The notes beneath the pieces were generated by a model. The model was not told the DNA's origin, searched no databases, and saw only the letters and a list, made by a program, of their open reading frames with translations. A DNA stretch of 8,151 bases from Rhodospirillales bacterium Alpha_05 (GTDB lineage: Bacteria > Pseudomonadota > Alphaproteobacteria > Rhodospirillales > Rhodospirillaceae), in the NCBI GenBank assembly GCA_001603335.1, contig LUYR01000619.1:1-8151 (forward strand). The letters run 5' to 3'. This document shows, in pieces, positions 1-5,425 of the stretch (the stretch's first letter is position 1; the number at the start of each line of letters is the position of its first letter). A program made the position numbers and the translations under genes.

Positions 1-1
1 C

Positions 2-211
2 GATTGGATCGACGCCGCGATCGCCGCCGACGACCGCGCCGCGCTGCTCGACTACCGCGCCCGCGCGCCCCACGCAGCGTTCCACCATCCCACCGAGGAG
101 CATTTGCTGCCGCTGTTCGCCGCACTCGGCGCGTCGTCGAGCGCGGGCAAGCGCATCCACACCAGCGCCACGTTCGGCAACCTGATGATGGATGCTTACG
201 AATTCCGCTGA
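2..211 (+). CDS. LigB/DODA-type extradiol ring-cleavage dioxygenase, C-terminal fragment
   Basis: The last 69 codons of a gene that enters from the left edge and ends with TGA at 209-211. The segment HHPTEEHLLPLFAALGA (fragment residues 28-44), followed by RIHTSATFGNLMMDAYEF, matches the C-terminus of class III (LigB-fold) dioxygenases related to 4,5-DOPA extradiol dioxygenase and E. coli YgiD. In that family the His in the HPTxEH segment lies by the active site; here it is H29 or H34. Such enzymes use a mononuclear non-haem metal to open catechol-type rings in the cytoplasm. The metal ligands near the N-terminus lie outside the window, so activity and substrate cannot be judged. The family call is fairly secure; a precise substrate would be a guess. 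The reading frame is intact to the stop. Confidence 0.82.
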   Translation, partial: DWIDAAIAADDRAALLDYRARAPHAAFHHPTEEHLLPLFAALGASSSAGKRIHTSATFGNLMMDAYEFR

Positions 212-233
212 CGCGGGCTTGAGCTTTCCCGCG
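212..233 (+). terminator. Weak hairpin just after the dioxygenase stop
   Basis: CGCGGG (212-217) can pair with CCCGCG (228-233) around a 10-nt loop, starting one base after the dioxygenase stop codon. No T-run follows. A six-pair stem is common by chance in DNA this rich in GC, so this is only a candidate transcript end separating the dioxygenase from trpB. Confidence 0.25.
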
Positions 234-286
234 ATCTGCGCGAACCTTCGGGGCAACGAATTCAAGCACCTCGGGGGACTATTTCG

Positions 287-1495
287 ATGTCGCGTTATGC
301 CAAGCAGTTTCCGGACGCCAACGGCTACTTCGGCCGCTACGGCGGGGCCTTCCTGCCGCCGGAACTCGAACCTCACTTCGCCGAGATCGCCAAGGCCTAC
401 GAGCGGCTTTCGGTGGCGGCGGACTTCCAGGCCGAACTGCGCCACATCCGCAAGCATTTCCAGGGACGCCCGACTCCGATCTCCTACGCCCGCCGCCTCT
501 CCGAGGCGTGCGGTGGCGCGGCCATCTACCTGAAGCGCGAAGACCTCAACCACTCCGGCGCGCACAAGCTCAACCACTGCATGGCCGAGGCGCTGCTCGC
601 CAAGCACATGGGCAAGACCAAGCTGATCGCCGAGACCGGCGCGGGCCAGCACGGCGTCGCGCTCGCCACCGCCGCCGCCTACTTCGGCATGGAGTGCGAG
701 ATCCACATGGGCGAGGTGGACATCGCCAAGGAGCACCCCAACGTGGTGCGCATGCGACTCCTCGGCGCGCAGGTGGTGCCGGTCACCTTCGGCGCGAAGA
801 CCCTGAAGGAAGCCGTTGATTCGGCATTCGTATCCTATCTCGGCCAGGCCGACCGGGCGATCTACGCCATCGGTTCGGTGGTCGGGCCGCATCCGTTCCC
901 GAAGATGGTGCGCGACTTCCAGGCGATTGTCGGCGAGGAGGCGCGCTGCCAGTTCCTCGAACTCGTCGGCCAGTTGCCCGACGTCGTCACCGCCTGCGTC
1001 GGCGGCGGCTCCAACGCAATGGGCATCTTCATGGGCTTCGTCGACGACGAGGGCGTGGAGTTGCACGGCGTCGAGCCGATGGGCCAGGGCCCGGAGCCGG
1101 GCAAGCACGCCGCCACCATGAGCTACGGCGTCGACGGCATGATCCACGGCTTCAAGTGCCTGCTGTTGCAGGATGAGAAGGGCGAGCCGGCGGCGGTGCA
1201 TTCGGTCGCGAGCGGCCTCGATTATCCGGGCGTCGGACCCGAGCATTGCAACCTTCGGGAATCGGGCCGCGCGATCTACGCATCGGCCGGCGACACGGAA
1301 GCCCTCGACGCGTTCTTCACCCTGTCGCGGATGGAGGGAATCATCCCCGCGCTTGAAAGCGCCCACGCGGTGGCCTATGCCATGAAGATCGCCCCCAGCC
1401 TCCCGGGCAAGACGATCCTCGTCAACCTCTCGGGGCGCGGCGACAAGGACATCGACTACGTGACCGAGACCTTCGGGTTCGGCGACGCCCCCTGA
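287..1495 (+). CDS. trpB: Tryptophan synthase beta chain-type PLP enzyme (TrpB), orphan copy without trpA
   Basis: 402 aa, full family length (about 390-410). TrpB joins indole and L-serine to give L-tryptophan in the cytoplasm, normally in a complex with TrpA. The fold-type II PLP machinery is present: the PLP lysine K94 in GAHK, the catalytic E116 in AETGAGQHG, the phosphate-binding GGGSNA (239-244), D312 in GLDYPGVGPEH, and S382 in NLSGRGDKD. By alignment from memory these match K87, E109, D305 and S377 of the Salmonella enzyme. The ATG has a GGGGGA ribosome site at 273-278, 8 nt upstream. Oddities: the usual K[TI]N[NQ] after the PLP lysine reads KLNH, and the HSGS-like segment of the domain that communicates with TrpA reads TFGA (167-170). 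No trpA or trpF is adjacent; a flavoprotein gene follows after 17 bp. It may be a paralogue beside a canonical trpBA elsewhere. The family is certain; its role as the main Trp enzyme is not. Confidence 0.9.
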   Translation: MSRYAKQFPDANGYFGRYGGAFLPPELEPHFAEIAKAYERLSVAADFQAELRHIRKHFQGRPTPISYARRLSEACGGAAIYLKREDLNHSGAHKLNHCMAEALLAKHMGKTKLIAETGAGQHGVALATAAAYFGMECEIHMGEVDIAKEHPNVVRMRLLGAQVVPVTFGAKTLKEAVDSAFVSYLGQADRAIYAIGSVVGPHPFPKMVRDFQAIVGEEARCQFLELVGQLPDVVTACVGGGSNAMGIFMGFVDDEGVELHGVEPMGQGPEPGKHAATMSYGVDGMIHGFKCLLLQDEKGEPAAVHSVASGLDYPGVGPEHCNLRESGRAIYASAGDTEALDAFFTLSRMEGIIPALESAHAVAYAMKIAPSLPGKTILVNLSGRGDKDIDYVTETFGFGDAP

Positions 1496-1512
1496 CGACG
1501 CGAGAGGCCGCC

Positions 1513-2154
1513 ATGAACGACGACGCACCGCCGAAGACACCGCCGATCCTCCAGACGCCGCGCAACACCCTGCAGCGCCTCAGCCGCCGCGCCTCCTACA
1601 ACCGCGACGTCATCAACGCGATCCTCGACGACGGCTACGTCGCCACGATCTCCGCCCTGGTGGAGGGCGCGGTGCGCGCCCAGCCGATCTATTACTGGCG
1701 GGTCGGGGCCGAACTCTTCGTCCACGGCTCGCGCCACAACGCCCTGTTCAAGGCGCTGCTGGAAGGCCGCGAGGTCTGCATCACCGTCGCCCTGCTCGAC
1801 GGCTTGGTGCTGGCCCGCTCGGCCTTCCACCACTCGATGAACTACCGCTCGGTGGTGATCTACGCGATGGCGCGCGAGGTCACCGATGCGTCGGAGCGCG
1901 AGGCGGTGCTGAAGGCTTCGGTCGAGCGCCTCGCCAAGGGCCGTTGGGAGCAGATCCGCAAGCCCAACGAAGCCGAGCTGCGCGGCACCATGGTGCTCGC
2001 CTTCCCGATCAGCGAAGCCTCGGCCAAGGCGCGCTCGGGCGGGCCGGTGGACGACCCCGACGACTACGGCATGCCGGTGTGGGCGGGCGTGATCCCCTGC
2101 GCCGTCACCTTCGGCGAGGAAATCGAGGACACCAACCTGCAACCCCCGATGTAA
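1513..2154 (+). CDS. Pyridoxamine 5'-phosphate oxidase-like flavin-binding protein (COG3467/NimA-related)
   Basis: 213 aa, soluble, with no signal peptide or membrane segment. After a proline-rich, probably flexible N-terminus (residues 1-20), the sequence follows the split-barrel flavin-binding pattern of the PNPOx-like/NimA group. RRASYNRDVINAILDDGYVATIS is followed by the beta-rich stretch QPIYYWRVGAELFVHGS (57-73), then the signature HHSMNYRSVVIYA (106-118), and finally DDYGMPVWAGVIP (183-195) near the C-terminus. Members usually bind FMN or a related flavin; some reduce nitroaromatics, but most have no known substrate. It is not PdxH, which has a different length and motifs, so a link to PLP supply for the neighbouring TrpB is only speculation. 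Start: ATG at 1513 with GAGAGG at 1502-1507, 5 nt upstream. It begins 17 bp after trpB, so the two are probably co-transcribed. Confidence 0.85.
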   Translation: MNDDAPPKTPPILQTPRNTLQRLSRRASYNRDVINAILDDGYVATISALVEGAVRAQPIYYWRVGAELFVHGSRHNALFKALLEGREVCITVALLDGLVLARSAFHHSMNYRSVVIYAMAREVTDASEREAVLKASVERLAKGRWEQIRKPNEAELRGTMVLAFPISEASAKARSGGPVDDPDDYGMPVWAGVIPCAVTFGEEIEDTNLQPPM

Positions 2155-2185
2155 CTCGCAAGGGGGCTCGCGCGTTACCATCTCG

Positions 2186-3040
2186 ATGGAGATGACAGAC
2201 CGCCTCGCGAGCGCCGCATATCCCGATCCGTGGGCGTCCCTGGCTTCCGCCTGGGACGCCCTTTTCGCATGGATCGAAACCCAGCAGGCCGAGCTGTTCC
2301 GCGGCTTCGTCGACGCCATCGGCGTGGCCGCGTTCTCCGCCAATCTTGCGGGCACCCTCGAGCTGATCCTCGCCGGACTGATCTACGGCATCTTCCACGC
2401 CATCGGCCCGGGCCCGGGCAAGGCGGTGCTCGCCGCCTATCTCGTCACCCACCCGGCGACGCCGCGCCGCGCGATTTCCCTCGGGCTCGCCGCCGCGCTC
2501 GCGCAAGGCCTATTCACCGCGCTCCTGATTCTCGGCCGCAGCGCCATCGCGCCGTGGTTCGATTCGCGTATCGGCCATGCCGTCACCCTCGCCGAGAACG
2601 CGAGCGCGATCGCCGTGGCCCTGGTTGGCGCGGTACTGGTAGCGAAGGCGGCGCGACGGCTGCACCGTACCCTTTTCGCGCCCGATGTGCCGCCGTCGAA
2701 GCCGATCAATCTGCTCTGGTTCGCCGCCGCGATCGGCCTGCGCCCCGACCTGGTCGGCGTGGTGGTGTTGCTGTCCACCCACGGCCTCGGCGTCACCTGG
2801 ATCGGTCTCGTCGCCGTCGCGGCGATGGCGGCGGGGACGGCGTTCGGCGTCGCGGCGCTGTGCGGCACCATCGCCGTAACCCGCGCAGGCTTCGCCTGGA
2901 TCAGCCGCATCGCCGGACGCTGGGCGCGGGTCGGCGGTGCCGGAGTCAGCGTCGCCGGGGCGTTCGGCATCGTGTTCATCGGCTTGATCCTCCTCGATTC
3001 CGAGCTCACCGCCCGCACCACCGCGTTCCTCGCACAATAG
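2186..3040 (+). CDS. NicO/RcnA-like membrane transporter with altered metal-site motifs
   Basis: 284 aa integral inner-membrane protein with about six hydrophobic segments (roughly residues 57-76, 95-117, 138-155, 175-198, 203-229 and 250-271) after an amphipathic N-terminal region. YGIFHAIGPGPGKAVLAAYL (67-86) is the first-helix signature of the NicO family of Ni2+/Co2+ transporters and efflux proteins. GLRPDLVGVVVLL (184-196) sits where that family usually has GLRPCxGA. Two residues usually conserved are changed: the His of GPGHGK is P77, and the Cys of RPC is D188. H71, K79 and R186 remain. There is no His-rich cytoplasmic loop like that of RcnA. Metal specificity, or metal transport at all, is therefore uncertain. 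Start: ATG 2186, with a second in-frame ATG at 2192. The only SD-like run, AAGGGGG at 2160-2166, is about 19 nt away, so translation may depend on coupling to the gene ending 31 bp upstream. Family membership is likely; function is open. Confidence 0.7.
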   Translation: MEMTDRLASAAYPDPWASLASAWDALFAWIETQQAELFRGFVDAIGVAAFSANLAGTLELILAGLIYGIFHAIGPGPGKAVLAAYLVTHPATPRRAISLGLAAALAQGLFTALLILGRSAIAPWFDSRIGHAVTLAENASAIAVALVGAVLVAKAARRLHRTLFAPDVPPSKPINLLWFAAAIGLRPDLVGVVVLLSTHGLGVTWIGLVAVAAMAAGTAFGVAALCGTIAVTRAGFAWISRIAGRWARVGGAGVSVAGAFGIVFIGLILLDSELTARTTAFLAQ

Positions 3041-3043
3041 ATT

Positions 3044-3077
3044 ACCTTTAGGTCTTCTTTAAAGTTGACCTCCAGGT
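3044..3077. promoter_or_regulatory. Nested dyad, probable operator of the Rrf2 regulator
   Basis: A composite inverted repeat centred between 3060 and 3061. CTTTAAAG (3057-3064) is the core. AGGTC (3050-3054) mirrors GACCT (3067-3071), and ACCT (3044-3047) mirrors AGGT (3074-3077). Only the four 2-nt spacers break the symmetry, so 13 of 17 base pairs are symmetric. Each flank is also a small dyad of its own (ACCT-N2-AGGT and GACCT-N2-AGGTC), so three dyad centres lie exactly 12 bp apart. The inner 22 bp (3050-3071) has the size expected for an Rrf2 dimer site. It lies in an AT-richer intergenic stretch 46 bp before the Rrf2 start and overlaps a possible -35 box. The symmetry is seen directly; binding by the downstream Rrf2 protein is inferred. 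Confidence 0.65.
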
Positions 3078-3093
3078 CGCTTTTTGCGATCTT
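3065..3093 (+). promoter_or_regulatory. Possible sigma70-type promoter of the Rrf2 gene
   Basis: TTGACC (3065-3070) resembles a -35 box (5 of 6 to TTGACA). GATCTT (3088-3093), 17 bp further on, is a poor -10 (3 of 6). The -35 lies within the right half of the nested dyad, which would fit autorepression. The -10 is weak, so the call is tentative. Confidence 0.35.
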
Positions 3094-3122
3094 CAATCCC
3101 ATACGAGGATTGGGGGCATCGG

Positions 3123-3557
3123 ATGATTTCGCTTTCGCAATCGGTGGGGTACGCGGTGCTTGCCCTGGCGCAGATGGACCCGGAGGGGGAAACCCTCGCG
3201 CTCGCCTCCGACATCGCCGAGGCGGCCAACATTCCGAAGCCGTATCTCTCGAAGATTCTCGCGCGTCTCCAGGCGGCGGGCATCGTCGAGGGCAAGCGCG
3301 GCCAGGGCGGCGGTCTCCGCCTTACCCGCAAGGCCACGGAGATTTCGGTCTACGAGGTCGCCGACGCGATCGAGGGGCCGGAGTGGCGGTGCAGCTGCCT
3401 TCTCGGCATCCCCGGCTGCTCCGAGGGCAAGCCCTGCCCGGCCCACGAATACTGGGGCAAGGCGCGCGCCGAAATCGTCGAAACCCTTCGCGCGATGACC
3501 CTCGACCGGGTCCGCGAATACACCGAGGCGGGGTGGAAAATGCCCATCCTCACCTAG
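3123..3557 (+). CDS. Rrf2-family Fe-S transcriptional regulator (IscR/NsrR-like)
   Basis: 144 aa, typical of Rrf2 proteins. MISLSQSVGYAVLALAQM opens the winged-helix domain. DIAEAANIPKPYLSKILARL (30-49) is the family's DNA-recognition helix region, and GIVEGKRGQGGGLRLTR (53-69) is the wing. A cysteine group follows: C90, C92, C99 and C105 in WRCSCLLGIPGCSEGKPC. C92-X6-C99-X5-C105 resembles the three-cysteine cluster-binding loop of IscR and NsrR, with C90 as an extra candidate ligand. Such proteins sense NO, redox state or iron through a [2Fe-2S] or [4Fe-4S] cluster. The start at 3123 is chosen because family homology begins there and GGGGG (3112-3116) lies 6 nt upstream; an in-frame ATG at 3084 would add 13 unrelated residues. 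It sits 101 bp before hcp, a known target of NsrR-type regulators, which suggests NO sensing. IscR-, NsrR- or RsrR-like identity cannot be fixed from sequence alone. Confidence 0.88.
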   Translation: MISLSQSVGYAVLALAQMDPEGETLALASDIAEAANIPKPYLSKILARLQAAGIVEGKRGQGGGLRLTRKATEISVYEVADAIEGPEWRCSCLLGIPGCSEGKPCPAHEYWGKARAEIVETLRAMTLDRVREYTEAGWKMPILT

Positions 3558-3595
3558 CCCGACCGATCCACCCGCATTCCCCGGAGGTTGAACGT

Positions 3596-3607
3596 GCCGA
3601 ATTCGGC
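3596..3607. promoter_or_regulatory. 12-bp perfect palindrome upstream of hcp
   Basis: GCCGAATTCGGC is a perfect palindrome in the 101-bp gap between the Rrf2 gene and hcp, 51 bp before the hcp start. Flanking bases extend the symmetry by two more pairs after one mismatch. It does not resemble the dyad at 3044-3077. It could be a regulator site or mRNA structure, or it could be chance. The rest of the gap (3558-3658) holds the hcp ribosome site but no convincing promoter boxes, so hcp may be read through from the Rrf2 promoter. Confidence 0.25.
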
Positions 3608-3658
3608 GCGAACGCCCCCGGCCTGCCTCCACTCCAAGCTGTGAACCAGGAGACACCG

Positions 3659-5290
3659 ATGTTCTGCTACCAGTGCGAACAAACCCGCAAGACCACCGCC
3701 TGCACCGAAAAGGGAGTCTGTGCCAAGACCCCCGAGGTGGCGGCGCTGCAAGACCTGCTGCTTTACACCGCGCGCGGCCTCGCCCACGTCGCGCGCCGCG
3801 CCGGGGCCGCCGGGGCGGAAACTTCCGACGTCGCGCCGATCCTTGGCGAGGCGCTGTTCACCACCGTCACCAACGTCAATTTCGACGCCGAAACCCTGAA
3901 GACCCGCATCCACGCCATCGCCGCGCGGCGCGACGAACTGCGCGCCAAGGCCGGAACCGACGTGCTGCCGTGCTCCGCCGCGTTCGTTCCGGCCGAGAGC
4001 ATCGCTGACATGGTGGTGCAGGGCGATTCCCTCGGCATCGCGATGCGCCAGACCCGCTTCGGCTCCGACCGCACCGGGATGCAGGAACTCCTCACCTACG
4101 GCCTCAAGGGCGTCGCCGCCTACGCCCACCACGCCCGCATTCTCGGACAGACCGACGCCGAGGTGGACGCCTTCCTGCTCGAAGGGCTCGACATCCTCAA
4201 CGACGCCGCCCCTTCCGTCGACACCCTGTTCGGCCACGCGATGCGCTGCGGCGAAATCTCGGTCAAGGTGCTGGCGCTGCTCGACGGCGCGAACACCGGC
4301 CGCTTCGGCACGCCGACGCCGACGCCGGTGCGCATGGGCGCGATCAAGGGCAAGGCGATTCTGGTCTCGGGCCACGACCTCGCCGACTTGAAGGCGCTGC
4401 TGGAGCAGACCGAGGGCACCGGCATCAACGTCTACACCCACGGCGAGATGCTCCCGGCGCACGGCTACCCGGAACTCAAGAAGCACGCCCACCTCGCCGG
4501 TCATTTCGGCGGCGCATGGATGCTCCAGCGCGAGGAGTTCGCCGCATTCCCCGGCGCGATCGTGATGACCACCAACTGCCTGATGGAGCCGCAGCCCGCT
4601 TACCGCGACCGGCTGTTCACCCGCGGCCTGGTCTCCTTCCCCGGCATTCCCCACCTCGCCGACGGCGACTTCGGCCCCGCCATCGCCGCCGCGCTCGCGG
4701 CTGAGGGCTTCGCCGAAGACACCCCGAACCCGCGCACCCACCTGGTCGGCTTCGGCCACGGCGCGGTACTCGGCGTCGCCGACAGCGTGATCGCGGCGGT
4801 GACCAAGGGCGAGATCAAGCGCTTCATGCTGATCGGCGGCTGCGACGGCGCGATCGGCGGCCGCAACTACTTTACCGAAATGGCGGCGAAGGCGCCGAAG
4901 GACTGGATGATCCTGACGCTCGGCTGCGGCAAGTTCCGCCTCACCGACCTCGACCTCGGCGAAGTCGCGGGCCTGCCGCGCCTCCTCGACATGGGGCAGT
5001 GCAACGACAGCTATTCGGCGGTGCGGGTCGCGCTTGCCCTCGCCGACGCCTTCGGCACCGACGTCAACGGCCTGCCGCTGTCGCTGGTGATCTCGTGGTA
5101 CGAGCAGAAGGCGGTGTGCGTGCTGCTCGCGCTGCTGTTCCTGGGCGTCAAGGGCATCCGCCTCGGGCCGCGCCTGCCCGCGTTCATCACTCCGGCGATG
5201 CTCAAGGTCCTCGTCGACCGTTTCGACATCAAGCCGATCGGGGCAACCGCAGACGAGGATTTGCGCACCATCCAGGCCCTCGGCGCCTGA
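3659..5290 (+). CDS. hcp: Hydroxylamine reductase / hybrid cluster protein (Hcp)
   Basis: 543 aa, about the usual 540-555. Hcp is a cytoplasmic Fe-S-O enzyme that reduces NO to N2O and hydroxylamine to ammonia in vitro, and it protects against nitrosative stress; in E. coli it also S-nitrosylates proteins. The N-terminal cluster cysteines are C3, C6, C15 and C21 (C-X2-C-X8-C-X5-C), the spacing of the [4Fe-4S] class I proteins of strict anaerobes, not the X11/X6 spacing of E. coli. All hybrid-cluster ligands are visible: H239, E263, C307, C395 (the persulfide cysteine), C423, C448, E482 and K484. The start at 3659 is fixed by the family's MFCYQCEQT opening and by AGGAGA at 3648-3653, 5 nt upstream. 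The frame stays open far upstream, across the Rrf2 gene, but that extension has no homology. The partner reductase gene hcr is not adjacent. Rrf2 control is inferred from position. Confidence 0.97.
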   Translation: MFCYQCEQTRKTTACTEKGVCAKTPEVAALQDLLLYTARGLAHVARRAGAAGAETSDVAPILGEALFTTVTNVNFDAETLKTRIHAIAARRDELRAKAGTDVLPCSAAFVPAESIADMVVQGDSLGIAMRQTRFGSDRTGMQELLTYGLKGVAAYAHHARILGQTDAEVDAFLLEGLDILNDAAPSVDTLFGHAMRCGEISVKVLALLDGANTGRFGTPTPTPVRMGAIKGKAILVSGHDLADLKALLEQTEGTGINVYTHGEMLPAHGYPELKKHAHLAGHFGGAWMLQREEFAAFPGAIVMTTNCLMEPQPAYRDRLFTRGLVSFPGIPHLADGDFGPAIAAALAAEGFAEDTPNPRTHLVGFGHGAVLGVADSVIAAVTKGEIKRFMLIGGCDGAIGGRNYFTEMAAKAPKDWMILTLGCGKFRLTDLDLGEVAGLPRLLDMGQCNDSYSAVRVALALADAFGTDVNGLPLSLVISWYEQKAVCVLLALLFLGVKGIRLGPRLPAFITPAMLKVLVDRFDIKPIGATADEDLRTIQALGA

Positions 5291-5304
5291 CCGATATCGC
5301 TCCC

Positions 5305-5335
5305 GCCCGACGAGGAAATCCCATCCTTGTCGGGC
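5305..5335 (+). terminator. Hairpin at the 3' end of hcp, probable terminator
   Basis: GCCCGACGAGG (5305-5315) pairs with CCTTGTCGGGC (5325-5335) over 11 positions with a single G-U wobble, closing a 9-nt loop, 14 nt after the hcp stop. The stem is strong but no U-tract follows, so it could act as a Rho-assisted or 3'-stabilising structure instead of a classical intrinsic terminator. It separates the stress module from the sucrose module. Confidence 0.55.
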
Positions 5336-5342
5336 GAAGTGG

Positions 5343-5372
5343 TTGATCCGCCCCCATATCCCTATCTACCAT
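5343..5372 (+). promoter_or_regulatory. Tentative promoter of the amylosucrase gene
   Basis: The stretch 5341-5410 is visibly less GC-rich than the genes around it and unlike coding sequence here. TTGATC (5343-5348) and TACCAT (5367-5372), each 4 of 6 to consensus and 18 bp apart, could be -35 and -10 boxes. Transcription would then start some 45 nt before the chosen GTG. No operator or riboswitch is evident. Confidence 0.25.
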
Positions 5373-5411
5373 TGGTGAGACATCCAAGGTTTGGGAGACG
5401 GACAATCCAAG

Positions 5412-5418
5412 AGTGGAG
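5412..5418 (+). promoter_or_regulatory. Ribosome binding site supporting the GTG start of amylosucrase
   Basis: AGTGGAG lies 7 nt before the GTG at 5426. It favours this start over the in-frame TTG at 5327, which is inside the hcp hairpin, and over TTG 5372 and GTG 5375, which have no upstream SD-like sequence. Confidence 0.5.
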
Positions 5419-5425
5419 CGCCCCG

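Noticed and set aside
1513..2154. Considered calling this gene pdxH because it follows a PLP enzyme
   Set aside because: The sequence has the COG3467/NimA-like motifs and lacks the PdxH signature, so PLP synthesis is not supported.
1456..2355. 299-codon minus-strand open frame
   Set aside because: It spans the flavoprotein gene and the ends of both neighbours, all of which have clear homology on the plus strand; there is no domain of its own.
3065..3658. Open frame continuing upstream of hcp in the same frame, giving a possible 741-residue fusion
   Set aside because: The extension overlaps the Rrf2 gene in another frame, is rich in Arg, Gly and Pro as expected of GC-rich shadow frames, and has no recognisable domain. 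Hcp begins at its usual MFCYQCEQT with a good ribosome site.
3554..4759. 401-codon minus-strand open frame opposite hcp
   Set aside because: It is an antisense shadow of hcp with low-complexity Gly/Val/Ala/Arg composition and no family match that I recognise.
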